Below are positions 31,070 through 41,304 of a DNA stretch of 64,000 nucleotides, in pieces. Position numbers and translations under genes: made by a program. This DNA is from Agarophyton chilense (taxonomy: Eukaryota > Rhodophyta > Florideophyceae > Gracilariales > Gracilariaceae), in the NCBI GenBank assembly GCA_030374765.1, contig JARGXX010000080.1, positions 930,001 to 994,000 of the forward strand, read 5' to 3'. The notes beneath the pieces are model-generated. The model ran no database searches, was not told the origin of the DNA, and was given only the letters and a program-made list of their open reading frames with translations. The first letter of the stretch is position 1, and the number at the start of each line of letters is the position of its first letter.

Positions 31070-32347
31070 CTACGTCCGAAACTCATAGCAACCCGCTTTT
31101 GTGACACATTTCAATCCCTTGTAGTACTTGTATCGTTCACCACCAATATCGAGACTATCAACCCGAACCCCACTTGCCGAGAATCCAGGTATTCTAAACG
31201 ATACTACCACCTGGGGATTCCGAACCTCCGCATTCAAGCTCACATTGCCTACAAGCGATGGTGTCTTCCCTCGCGCGACCACGCCGACATTCCAAGTGCA
31301 CATTCCGCTGGAAGAATCAAACTGAACTGTTCCGTAATTGGCGCTAAGAGATGCACCAGTAACACCGTCGCCAAACGGAATGCTCACGGACACATCAGTC
31401 ATTATGTTTTCGACATCAGATGACGACTTCGCCCCTGCAGCCGACATTACTTGGGCTAGCATCAGGCTTGGCTGCTTTGGGTCGCGATAGGGTACAGGAA
31501 AACGGGGTATGAGGCTAATCGATACGCTACCAGTTCCAGCTCTAACGTCAAAGTCGAAGCGAGAACCCACTTCAATGGGTAAAGTCACTCCGCGAGAATC
31601 CCTCACAGTATATCCCATAAGTTTAAATACACCATCTGGTGGAACAAACGAAAGCACGTTTGATTGCAGGTAACGTTCTCGACGTACTGCGTGATGAAAA
31701 CAAACATCATCGAACGGTGCTTGTGATCGAACAGTCATGGTTATATCAGGAGTTCCGGACAGCCTTGAATTAACCTGAACCACACCTGAGACCAATACAT
31801 GGGATAGACGACGGTGGGCGGCTTCAAATGTTGCGTCAATTGTTTCAATGACGTCCACAAATACTTCGTTTTGAGCATATGATACGTTTCCCCGTCGCCA
31901 TGAGAATAGTGATGGGGCATTGACAGGGGCTGCCGCTTCAGCTCCAAGCTGTTCAAACATGCGATTCAGCATGGAGGGAGGTGATATTAGCTCTTTTAAC
32001 ATATTTGATTCCAACGTGGCAGGGAAGCCATTGTCTAGCATTTCATCGAGAAGTTCGTACACAGTGACGAAGTTATCCTTGATGGCATGCTCGTTGAGCT
32101 CACCAAAATAATCCACAAGAGTCTCAGCCAGAGATGTAAGAAACTGCGACATGAAAAGCGGATTGGTATCAGTTAATGTTATTGCGATTAGAGTTAGGCC
32201 ATTCATATGCAGATTGATTTGAGCACCTTTAGCAGTCGATAAGAGCGGAAGAGATGTGGATAGATCGGTTCGCGGAAGCTTTCCACGATAGTGCTTCTCG
32301 ATCAAAACCTCGGAGGCCGAGTTCAAAATTAGAATGCTGTGGATCAT
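31070..32347 (-). CDS. AP3M: AP-3 adaptor complex mu subunit
   Basis: Medium subunit of the AP-3 adaptor, which sorts cargo from endosome or Golgi to lysosome/vacuole-like organelles and binds tyrosine-based signals through its C-terminal domain. 425 aa, the usual size, in one exon from ATG 32347. It opens with MIHSILILNSA as AP-3 mu proteins do. The longin-like N-terminal half contains FGELNE, IKDNFVTVYELLDEMLDNGFP and ESNMLKELISPP. The mu homology domain follows from about residue 165 (WRRGNVSYAQNEVFVDV, LSGTPDI, SFVPPDG) and it ends in YKYYKGLKCVTKAGCYEFRT. The conserved ends make this AP-3 rather than AP-1, AP-2 or AP-4. It is transcribed divergently from the DAP3 gene about 700 bases away. 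Confidence 0.95.
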   Translation of the reverse strand: MIHSILILNSASEVLIEKHYRGKLPRTDLSTSLPLLSTAKGAQINLHMNGLTLIAITLTDTNPLFMSQFLTSLAETLVDYFGELNEHAIKDNFVTVYELLDEMLDNGFPATLESNMLKELISPPSMLNRMFEQLGAEAAAPVNAPSLFSWRRGNVSYAQNEVFVDVIETIDATFEAAHRRLSHVLVSGVVQVNSRLSGTPDITMTVRSQAPFDDVCFHHAVRRERYLQSNVLSFVPPDGVFKLMGYTVRDSRGVTLPIEVGSRFDFDVRAGTGSVSISLIPRFPVPYRDPKQPSLMLAQVMSAAGAKSSSDVENIMTDVSVSIPFGDGVTGASLSANYGTVQFDSSSGMCTWNVGVVARGKTPSLVGNVSLNAEVRNPQVVVSFRIPGFSASGVRVDSLDIGGERYKYYKGLKCVTKAGCYEFRT

Positions 32348-33047
32348 TGTGAGTGAGGTTGTGTGCTCGCAGCCGAAAAGGCCTGGAAGCGGTTACCTCA
32401 AAAATGACCTGATGAAGAAACTAAAGGATTTCCACAGACAATTTGACTTGTCCCGAAGTGAGCACTGAACAATGATCCTGTGAAAAGCTATAAACGGAGG
32501 TGGAGCATAAAGCATTGTTAGAGTAGTGAAAGATTAGGTTAATCTTCTACATTTTGATGTAAAAGGTTAACCCTTCGGTATCGTACAACGTACTACGGTA
32601 ACCGTAGGGTGCTTCTGTAAGCTGCAAGTTGTAACTTTCGACCTGAAACCTTTGAAACATACATGACAGATGTTCTGCGTGGGAAAAAAGATTTCCATTG
32701 CAGAGCATGCGCATTGTAGTGTGGATCGATGCAAAACGTATTCTTCGTATTGACGCTCCTCACCTCGCCTTTTTCGCCATTCCTCAAAGGTCGGAACGAA
32801 GTATAACACGCACGCTCTTGCCGCCGACGTAAGGTCTCTGAACTTTTTCTCTACTTCCTTATAAAACGGAAGTTTTGAGGGGTTTTCTTCACCGTGTTCT
32901 GTTTCAAAAATCTGAACCCTACTACAATCTGCGAGGCAAACCCGGGCGCTCAGCTCTGCTGGGGATCACACCTGAGCATCAGCGCTTTCATTAGACGATC
33001 GCCGTTTCCGAGTAGAAAATTCGTGCCCTCGTCACATATCAGCCAAA
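32348..33047. other. Divergent promoter region, AP-3 mu / DAP3
   Basis: A 700-base intergenic region serving two divergent genes. It contains the palindrome CTACGGT-A-ACCGTAG at 32594-32608. No coding signal seen. Confidence 0.5.
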
Positions 33048-34199
33048 ATGATAAGAGGAGCAACGTGGAATCGATCAAATTATCTCTATCCAGTCACAAA
33101 ACGTTCTTTTGCATTGGCAACCCCAGCATCTGACCGCACTTTATCTTTGGAGCCTCTTGAATCCGCAGCGAGTTCTTCTCTTACGAAGACATTGATTCGT
33201 CCCACTTCTCAGTTGATGCGCGAGATTTTGTCCTCAGAAAAAAAGCCGTCTCTGATGTTTCTGGATGGACCCAAGGGAGTGGGTAAGTCAGCGCTTTTAT
33301 CACAAGCCGTCAAATTTGCTCGCGAGCACAACCATATCGTGCTTCATATTCCTTCCGCACAAGATTGGACTAATGGAGACGGGTTTTTCACGGCAAAATC
33401 ATTGGATAACATGGACTCTCACATAGACGGTCTGGCAGTCATTCGATTTTACGAAAGACCTTTCCAAACTCGAAGATTATTCGAAGACTTGCTCGGTGCA
33501 CACGCTCAAGTGCTGAACGAATTGCCTTGCCATGAAGATCTTTCCACTCCGCTAACGAAGCAATGCAAATCATTGCGAGAGCTCGTTCAATTCGGACTGG
33601 ATTTGCTAATCAATATCGATGCAGATTGGATAAATCACCCAATAGAGGCTGGCGACGTCTTACATCAGCTTCTGAAAGAGCTGGCCCGAATTACCGATCA
33701 CACAGTGGGCATAGTCATTGATGATTACCATGCTCTCGTGGGTCTTACATGCATGATTAATGAGCACAAGCTTCGCCTTCACGCGAATAGCATTCGTGTC
33801 GTCGCTCAACATTTGGGTCGCGATAGTATTGAAAACACAGCGAGAACTCTTCCAAACGGTTATGTCCTATTGGCTTCTGACACAAACGCTGCCATAGAGA
33901 ACTGGCGCAAATCGCGAGTCCGGTCGACGATCGATTTTCCACTTAGCGAGGACGTTAGCAATGACCCCAGCGGAAGATCCTGGTGGAAGTCATTTAGACA
34001 TCGTGTTCAGCAAGCGCCGAAACAAGAGTCTTTGTACATTCCAGTTCCGGAACTAACAAGTGGCGAATTGAAGGCTCTGTGCGCAACATTCGAGCAAGGA
34101 GGTTTAAAACGAGAGCAGGGCAGAGCGTTCACTGATAGGCTCACAGCCCTTGCTGGAGGCCGAGCTGATCAAATGCGTAAACTTTTCTTTGGCCGCTGA
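33048..34199 (+). CDS. DAP3: Mitochondrial small ribosomal subunit protein mS29 (DAP3)
   Basis: GTP-binding protein of the mitochondrial small ribosomal subunit, named DAP3 in animals. 383 aa from ATG 33048. The N-terminus (MIRGATWNRSNYLYPVTKRSF) is basic, with no acidic residues, as in a mitochondrial presequence. A P-loop GPKGVGKSALL lies near residue 75, followed by HIPSAQDWTNGDGFF and a hydrophobic Walker B-like strand ending in Asp-Asp (VGIVIDDYHAL). The C-terminal part (FPLSEDVSNDPSG, VPELTSGELKALCATFEQGG) fits the DAP3 family. It ends in TGA, only 49 bases from the stop of the convergent DHHC gene, so the transcripts probably overlap. Confidence 0.88.
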   Translation: MIRGATWNRSNYLYPVTKRSFALATPASDRTLSLEPLESAASSSLTKTLIRPTSQLMREILSSEKKPSLMFLDGPKGVGKSALLSQAVKFAREHNHIVLHIPSAQDWTNGDGFFTAKSLDNMDSHIDGLAVIRFYERPFQTRRLFEDLLGAHAQVLNELPCHEDLSTPLTKQCKSLRELVQFGLDLLINIDADWINHPIEAGDVLHQLLKELARITDHTVGIVIDDYHALVGLTCMINEHKLRLHANSIRVVAQHLGRDSIENTARTLPNGYVLLASDTNAAIENWRKSRVRSTIDFPLSEDVSNDPSGRSWWKSFRHRVQQAPKQESLYIPVPELTSGELKALCATFEQGGLKREQGRAFTDRLTALAGGRADQMRKLFFGR

Positions 34200-34248
34200 T
34201 TTGACGAACGCAAATTGGGATTTGAGGCTGAACACTCTCTCCCTTTCT

Positions 34249-35319
34249 TTACACAACGCTCTCAACATCTGATTGTCTTTCGTACGACAAGCCGTCGCCT
34301 TCAATGTACACACGCGTTGGAAACAACCAGCATACAGGCCGCGAACCACATACACTCTTGAAATTCTTCGCAATACCCATGTCATACTGGATGACATACG
34401 GAGCTCGCGCAGGGTCAGTGACTTCGTACATTTCAATCGTGGTCCTTCCCTTTGCTGCAAGATAAAAGTGCATGGCGACAAAAACACCAAGTGCAAAGCT
34501 GAACGCGCTAGTAGTTATATACCCTATCATTGCAATAGTCTTGACAGGTTCCGAAAGCTGGTCAGCAGCTGAAAAATATTGAGCTGAAAAACGCAACAAC
34601 ACAAGTCTTTCAGAAACGGAGGTCAGTTGACGGAAGTTGGATGCTGGGCTTGGAGGTATTGAAATGAGGCTGATGAATGTAGGAAATGCAACTATGGCTA
34701 CATTAAGACAGCCGAGAAACGCATAGGTTACAAATCCAATGAAAAACTTGTGGTTGTAAAACGATATGCAGTTGTTCACAAACACGCAGTGATGATCCAT
34801 GCGTAATATACAGCGTCTACAAACAGAGCAGTGGTGTGAACGATCAGGTTTGTATGCGCTACAGAAACGACAGTATCGAAGATGCCCTTCATAAGTTCGC
34901 TCTTTCATGAGATGTGCGTACGGAAATGTAGCTTCTGAGTCGTAATGAAGCAAATTTTCTCGTTCAACAACATTGCTTTTTCGCACGCGATATCTTTGAA
35001 ATGTGGGGGGCGGAGAAGCACACCATTGATCCGGGGGTGAGCCTGGGTCGACGAAGACCAGTAGTAAATAATTAATGACGACATTGATGAAAATGAAATG
35101 AAAAACGAGTAACAAAAAGGTAGACGGGATAGGGAAACGAGAATGTAGTGGAAGAAGTGCTCCTGGAACAGCGGTAATGTATGCCAATGCCTGTAAGGCT
35201 AAAACGAGGATGACGGGGAAGAAACCAGCGACGCGCAGCTTTGTACAGGGCGCGAGACGAACATTGGGGTAGAAGCGTTGAATAAACGAAGGAAAATCCT
35301 GACGCGTTTGTAAAGGCAT
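34249..35319 (-). CDS. DHHC-type protein S-acyltransferase (palmitoyltransferase)
   Basis: Membrane enzyme that transfers palmitate to cysteines of target proteins. 356 aa from the first ATG in frame at 35319; the frame itself extends a little further upstream without an ATG. Two hydrophobic segments precede the catalytic domain (FFPVILVLALQALAYITAV and FLLLVFHFIFINVVINYLLL) and two follow. The cysteine-rich domain reads CRFCSAYKPDRSHHCSVC then RRCILRMDHHCVFVNNC, with the DHHC signature intact, and a DPGSPP motif lies between the second membrane segment and that domain. The family has many members with different substrates, so I do not assign a subtype. Confidence 0.93.
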   Translation of the reverse strand: MPLQTRQDFPSFIQRFYPNVRLAPCTKLRVAGFFPVILVLALQALAYITAVPGALLPLHSRFPIPSTFLLLVFHFIFINVVINYLLLVFVDPGSPPDQWCASPPPTFQRYRVRKSNVVERENLLHYDSEATFPYAHLMKERTYEGHLRYCRFCSAYKPDRSHHCSVCRRCILRMDHHCVFVNNCISFYNHKFFIGFVTYAFLGCLNVAIVAFPTFISLISIPPSPASNFRQLTSVSERLVLLRFSAQYFSAADQLSEPVKTIAMIGYITTSAFSFALGVFVAMHFYLAAKGRTTIEMYEVTDPARAPYVIQYDMGIAKNFKSVCGSRPVCWLFPTRVYIEGDGLSYERQSDVESVV

Positions 35320-36283
35320 GGCTATGCAGGGATTCGAGAACAATCCGTTAGAGAACGAGTGGCGCAGTTGGACACCAGGGCTAAATCGGGCTCCCTTCCT
35401 CGGTATAGGGGCGATTCACGAATTGAACTAGGAAGAATGTTGAGCCCAGTTGAAAGGACGATGACCGGAAATGCGCTCTCGTCATCGACAGAGCCCCGCA
35501 CTCGAAGAATCTATTGAGTTGTCGGCTATAACTAGCTGGCAATCCTTAGCTGATGGTTGTCTCGATGTCTGGTATTGGGTGACCAGAGTAATGTGCACTC
35601 GGTGGCGGAGGAGGGGCCGCGCTATTCGAACCTCTGAACCCATGGAGGTGATGGTGGTGGTGTTCAGTGCCAGCAATGCTACGAACAATTGCCAAAACGT
35701 TCCCTTAATACATGGCAGTGATTCTATCTTGAGCTTACCTACAGACGTTTTATTAGGAATTCAAAACATTTCAAATCACTGTAGCAACCCCGCAGTGTCA
35801 GCAAGACAGCCTGCCATCTACAAGTTCGCACCAGCCATGTCGGCTTGTGACACCAAACTTCACATTTCACAAGAACGAAGGAATCGTTGCTGACAAGGGT
35901 ACCCAAGGCCTACAGTAGCCCTTACCCCATTAACCTCTTGTAGGATATTTACAAAGAGGAAGCCGATTGTGGGGAAATACTTGAAACATATTAATATATA
36001 TTTCTTCGAAATGCGAACTGATCTTTGATTCATCTCCTAAAAGCCTCCGGTTCACGATGTCGCCGCCGGTGAGCACAACACTCGAACCATTTCATGACTC
36101 GCCCCCCAGTACGAGACGAGAAACGCGTGTTTATCTTCCCCTCTGGAATTCTGGGAATATTCGAGACGCCGAACTTCTACATCGGTCTTAAGTACCAGAA
36201 GACTTAGCTTTCGCTGTCTCGGATTCCTACTTTTCGACTTCAAAAACTGAAAAGCGTTGTGCTTCGTGACCTGTTGTTCGAAA
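35320..36283. other. Intergenic DNA between the DHHC and NMD3 genes
   Basis: Divergent promoter region of about 960 bases. A 140-codon open frame (35471-35893, +) has no recognisable features. No RNA gene identified. Confidence 0.45.
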
Positions 36284-37894
36284 ATGGATTCTATGGACTT
36301 AGATTCATCGACGGCTCGTGTTTCTCGCACCCTTCCCACTATTTTATGTTGTCTTTGTGGAGTGCCCATCACGGCAAATCCGTCAAACATGTGCGTCAGT
36401 TGCATTCGCAGTCAAGTAGACATAACTGAGAGCATACCAAAGACTTCTAGTATTTACTATTGCAAAGGCTGTGCGAGGTATCTCCAACCCCCAAAGCACT
36501 GGATGGCTGCTGAACTCGAATCAAAGGAGTTGCTCACTCTCTGTATTAAACGCTTAAAAGGCCTGAATAAAGTGAAGCTCGTGGACGCCGGATTTCAATG
36601 GACGGAGCCACATTCGCGACGAATACGTGTTAGGCTACTTGTTCAAAAAGAAGTGTTCCATAATACAATACTACAACAGGAGTTTGTCGTTGAATTTGTG
36701 GTCGAATATCAGCAATGTGACATGTGCAAGCGCGATGCCGCCGATATCGATGAGTGGCAGGCTGTGGTGCAAGTGCGGCAAAAAGTTGTTCACAAGCGAA
36801 CGTTTCTATACTTGGAACAGTTGATCATCAAACACGGATCCCATGAAGATGCCGTTGGTATAAAGGCTCATCCGGATGGACTTGACTTTTACTTTCTTCA
36901 CAGGAGTCATGCAATGCGTTTCGTTTCTTTCTTAAATCACGTCGTTCCTGTTCGCACAAAACAAGCTGACCATCTTGTATCCCATGATGCAAATTCAAAT
37001 ACGTATAGGTACAAGTACACTTTTTCTGTGGAAATTCTTCCGCTGTGCAAGGATGATATCGTTTGTCTACCACCCAAGGTACATGTACTTCTGGGCGGTA
37101 TAGGACCTCTTGTGCTTGTCACAAAGGTCTCCACCACAATATCTTTAATCGACCCACTTACTCTCCAAACCGCTGAACTGTCTGCCCCGGTATACTGGAA
37201 GTATCAGTTTCCGGCCCTGATGAGCTTTAAGCAAGGTACCGAGTTTATTGTTCTAGACTCGGAGAAAACGAGAGAACGCAAAGGGAAGTGGTGCGTGGCA
37301 AATGCAACTGTGGCGCGTTCGATAGATTATGGAAAGAACGACAATCAGTACTATCTTTCTACTCATCTTGGGAACTTCTTGAACCCTGGAGATCTGGCCC
37401 TCGGATATGACCTTGGAAACGCTGTGTACAATGAATCCCTTCTGACCGGACACAAGCGGCTTGAAATGCCAGACTTTCTACTATTCAAGAAGACGTACAC
37501 CAAGAAGAATCGTTCTAAGCGCCGTGCATGGCGATTAAAGCGTTTAAATATGGAGCTCGACGACTCTTATGTTGAAACAGGTAACAGAAAGTCAAACCTT
37601 GATCCTATCGCTCGAATGGCCGCCGAACAAGAAGAATTCCTTCAAGACCTAGAGCAGGATCAGGAACTGCGGGCAAACATTAACATTTATAGAGATCACA
37701 CAAAACCCAGTCAAAAAGCATCTGAGATGGATGTGGACCTGGGTACCGCCGCACCTGTTCCTAGAAATAAGTCAGACGCCGGTCACGAGGGTGATGATGA
37801 AGACTATCCCGAGATACCTGTTGAGGAACTACTCGAAGGCCTCAATATTAACGATGGCCCAGATGAAACAAATCCTAATTCTACTCTATCATAG
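36284..37894 (+). CDS. NMD3: 60S ribosomal export protein NMD3
   Basis: Adaptor that binds the pre-60S ribosomal subunit and carries it out of the nucleus through the exportin CRM1. 536 aa. I chose ATG 36284; the frame extends 27 bases upstream but only from a TTG. The N-terminus has the family's zinc-binding cysteines (CCLCGVPI, MCVSCIRSQ, YYCKGCARYL, and later CDMCKRD). A long conserved body includes WQAVVQVRQKVVHKRTFLYL and YKYTFSVEILPLCKDD. The C-terminus is acidic with Leu-rich segments (EIPVEELLEGLNIN) in the place where NMD3 carries its nuclear export signal. Single exon. Confidence 0.95.
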   Translation: MDSMDLDSSTARVSRTLPTILCCLCGVPITANPSNMCVSCIRSQVDITESIPKTSSIYYCKGCARYLQPPKHWMAAELESKELLTLCIKRLKGLNKVKLVDAGFQWTEPHSRRIRVRLLVQKEVFHNTILQQEFVVEFVVEYQQCDMCKRDAADIDEWQAVVQVRQKVVHKRTFLYLEQLIIKHGSHEDAVGIKAHPDGLDFYFLHRSHAMRFVSFLNHVVPVRTKQADHLVSHDANSNTYRYKYTFSVEILPLCKDDIVCLPPKVHVLLGGIGPLVLVTKVSTTISLIDPLTLQTAELSAPVYWKYQFPALMSFKQGTEFIVLDSEKTRERKGKWCVANATVARSIDYGKNDNQYYLSTHLGNFLNPGDLALGYDLGNAVYNESLLTGHKRLEMPDFLLFKKTYTKKNRSKRRAWRLKRLNMELDDSYVETGNRKSNLDPIARMAAEQEEFLQDLEQDQELRANINIYRDHTKPSQKASEMDVDLGTAAPVPRNKSDAGHEGDDEDYPEIPVEELLEGLNINDGPDETNPNSTLS

Positions 37895-39747
37895 TGTCAG
37901 CAATTCTTAAGCTCCGTGAACAACATAGCGTATTTCTGCTTCAATCGGTATGAGTGTTGTTGTGTCGTCATGGGTGCCTCAACATCAGAAGTTCGCATGT
38001 TTGCTTTCATCAGAAGAACGTTCGACCGAAATCAAAGTGGTCTGATGCCAAAGTGTGTCAGAGAAAGCTGTAATAATTATTATTTTCAGTGCCCGAAGCA
38101 TATTGTAAGTGGCAATATGTACCGTTCAAGTTGTGTTCTTCGTTGTGCTCAACAGAGCTCTTCTTCGAGGAGGTGGGATATTTTCATGCCGAACGATTTC
38201 TAGATTAGTTCCGCAAGAGCACAGAACTGTTCCGTGAAACTACTACAGTTGGGATTGAAACCTACATAACAAATTTCTCCTTTTCCCTCAAGGATAGCGT
38301 GTATTCATTGTATTTTTATTGTGATCCTGACGTGCCCATTTATCGTCTCGGGAGGGGTTTTCTAAGGACCTCGAAGCCCTTTGACCCATCCACAATGCAA
38401 GAAACCCCCAGCTATGAACGTGTTATCCCAACTAAGCGAAATCGAAATTTGCTGTGCACTGGTGCCTTTTACTTGAGCAGATCAGCCAGAGCGACACAGA
38501 TTGTGGGGCGAGCCTTGTTCAACATCATGTTGGGTGAGGAAATCGTAGACCCAGGCCATATCTTAGGGGAAACAATATTCTGTCATCATGGGTGTCAAGA
38601 ATTTGTTCATTTACGGCCGAGATAGACGCGATCGAGTTTGACGCCGTCATTTTTTTGTTTTTCGAGAGATATGAGGGTTGCCTTTTGTAGTAGTTGGACA
38701 GGATGCGGAATAACCGACCAGGGGAAAAGAAATTCAAAGACGTATACGATTGTCATCGTATGCTCTGCATGAAGTCGAACATATGTGTTCTGTGTGAAAA
38801 AACGGCTTGTGCCCTATGGATATTCGTTGGGTACTGTTCTGCTGCAGTATGACTAGCAATGAGATTGTTTACAACCCAGTTTTAGCGTTCCTGGGATCAC
38901 TTTCCTTGGGGACGAAGATCGTGTAGAATTGAGTTCTGTGCGTAGTTTTACTAAAGTGTGTTGGCGAGAAAAATATCGAGAGTACTTAAAAAGTTATACG
39001 GGTGTTGGGGGCTTTTGCATCTGCCCATGAAGGAGAACCATATGTGTAGGCAACTTTTTCTAAAACTTTTCTTTCGGATGCATCTACTCAGAAGTAAGAC
39101 ATCTTTCTCAGAATTATAAAAAAGGAAATAAATATTCACTCGAACGCACGTCTCGCTTTGGAGTCCAAACCGAGACGCGGATGTTAATACTTCGCTCGTT
39201 GATCAACACTTTGGACCAGTTAGTAGTATGGAGTGGTACTTGTCGCCAGTGGTCGTGGCCGTAGTTGATGTTCGTTACAGCTCCATGAACGATTCCCTCC
39301 AATAATGACGTCGTTTCCGATCATCCTTTTCAAAGTCTACTTGCACCTTTTTTCGTATCTATTGATTATTCGCAGCCAGAAGATTCAACCTTACGTTCGT
39401 TGGCAGATGGAGCAGCTTATCCAAGCGTGGTAAGCTGCTATGAAAAGACAGTTCCGCTTTTCATGGGCGACACGCATGTTCTTATATCCATTGTGGAAGT
39501 GATCGGAGTTTTCGCGGTCAGTCTTAAATGCACGGTCATGATAACATGTTTTAACATTACTGCTTGAGTACAAAATTTATTCACAAAAAGTCTATATCGA
39601 GATTGAAACAATGGATTGCTGGTTATTCAGTGATACGAGAACCCAGTGCATTTTGACTTGGATATACACAAACGGACACCGCGTTTGCGGTTCAGTTTAG
39701 CTGCTCCAAGGAGTTGCAATATCGGTCCTTAAAGTCAGCCAGTTCTC
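37895..39747. other. Long intergenic stretch with no recognisable gene
   Basis: Nearly 1.9 kb, fairly AT-rich. The open frames (for example 38299-38625 on the + strand) lack an ATG or any protein-like features. No RNA gene or repeat array seen. Confidence 0.45.
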
Positions 39748-40170
39748 TCAGTTTTCTGCACGAATGAGTTCGAGTTTTTGCGCTTCTCGCACAGACACTT
39801 TCTGAGGAAGAGAAAAGCGCAAGTCGTCCAACTCTTTGACGGTTTTGATTTCCAGGCCCAAATCGAATTGTTTGAGGTGCCCCAACTCTTCCTCAAGTTT
39901 CCTGAATTCTCCACGAAGGACACTTCCGACCTTCAGAGTTTCCTCCTGCCACGCGGACATTCTTCCGGACCATTCCTTCTCCTTTTCGCGGAGCGCATGC
40001 TGTAAGTGTGACGTGATATCTTCAACTCGCTCCGTCAGTTCGGCTACCTGGGCGTCTTTTTCCTCAACCTCCTTTTGAAGACGTTCGCACTGAGCCTTTC
40101 GTTTTTCGTTGTTTCGGCGCGAGGACGAGGCCAATACAAGCAGACCAATATTCATAAGAAACTCAATCAT
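39748..40170 (-). CDS. Small coiled-coil protein with a hydrophobic N-terminus
   Basis: I do not recognise the family. From the ATG at 40170 it encodes 140 aa; the frame continues upstream but only from a GTG. The first residues (MIEFLMNIGLLVLASS) form a short hydrophobic segment that could anchor it in a membrane. About 100 residues follow with strong heptad character, rich in Glu, Lys, Gln and Leu (CERLQKEVEEKDAQVAEL, KLEEELGHLKQFDLGLEI). The layout loosely recalls the C-terminal end of OPA3-like mitochondrial proteins, but the match is too weak to name it. An unseen upstream exon is possible. Confidence 0.5.
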   Translation of the reverse strand: MIEFLMNIGLLVLASSSRRNNEKRKAQCERLQKEVEEKDAQVAELTERVEDITSHLQHALREKEKEWSGRMSAWQEETLKVGSVLRGEFRKLEEELGHLKQFDLGLEIKTVKELDDLRFSLPQKVSVREAQKLELIRAEN

Positions 40171-41304
40171 GATAGTGTCTTGTGTACTAACAGAATCCTG
40201 TGTTGTTGATGTGATGTGTTGTTGATACGATGCGCGCACGGAGATCTTTGCAATGGATACTCTGCGGGTATAGGATTATCGAAATCGGGATGTTCACAGT
40301 GTAGCTGGATGCTGATGGTGGATTTATCCAAATGACTAGGATGGGCAAATGTGAACTCAGTTTTATAGGACTACCTGATGTGAATTGGAATTGCTATCGC
40401 AAAGCTTGGCGACATATGGGATCACTTAATTCAGCAACGGCAGCCATTGAAGCATGGAGAATGGGCACGCATCCCTCGTCTCCCTGGAATGTGGACGCCA
40501 CATACGATTGCTCTGTGCCATGCAATTCCTGACTTCATTTGAAAGGTTCATTTCTGGAAATCTTTATGGTCGAAAAACAAATTTTGCATAGTGAACGTCA
40601 CCCGTGTCAAATCGCAAGCACACGCAGAAAGCGTTAAATCTAATTGAGATGGCAGAGAAGGGGGCGGGTGGTTGCCATCGTACTAACTGGAGAAGCGGTA
40701 AAGCATTCAGCAATTCCATTCCGTCTCATGCTTCGCTTACCACAAGTATGTGAGGCGGGCCACACACTCTTTCGACAACGGTGAACCCCTCAGAATACCT
40801 CATACAGTTGGCACTGCCACACAATGAGTGATGAGATGTCAAGTACATACAGGAGATACTTGGATCACATATGTTGCAGTAGGTGCCAGTACCGCACAGT
40901 AGCATAGAGCCAGAAAAACTATCTCCAAGACAATGGGAGGAAAGCGTTTATTTTAATCGGGTCAAGATACACAGCCAATCCTCCGCTCTGATTACACTAG
41001 TACATGTGCCTGTATCGACCGCCTTTCATGTGTTTTATCCTCGGGAACTGCGCCAAATACAGCTATTGATGCTCGATGTGTTCAATCGTAACGTGTGAGA
41101 GAACGAGTTGGACGAGGGGCAGAGGTTGGAGGACAAGGAAAGATCAATAGTGCACAATACTGAAAGTTTTGGAAATGCTTAAACCACCCTCAATGCTTAT
41201 CCAGACGAAGATGAAGGCTGTTAAGTGTGAATTACGAAAAAGTTGCGATATTTGGTCCTAGATCCAATTTCAGATATAAAGGGAAAAATAATTCACTACG
41301 TGCT
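40171..41304. other. Intergenic DNA, nothing recognised
   Basis: About 1.1 kb upstream of the coiled-coil gene and downstream of eIF3d. Small open frames only. Confidence 0.45.

Noticed and set aside
35471..35893. 140-codon frame between DHHC and NMD3
   Set aside because: No family resemblance, unusual composition, and no neighbouring evidence of transcription visible in sequence.
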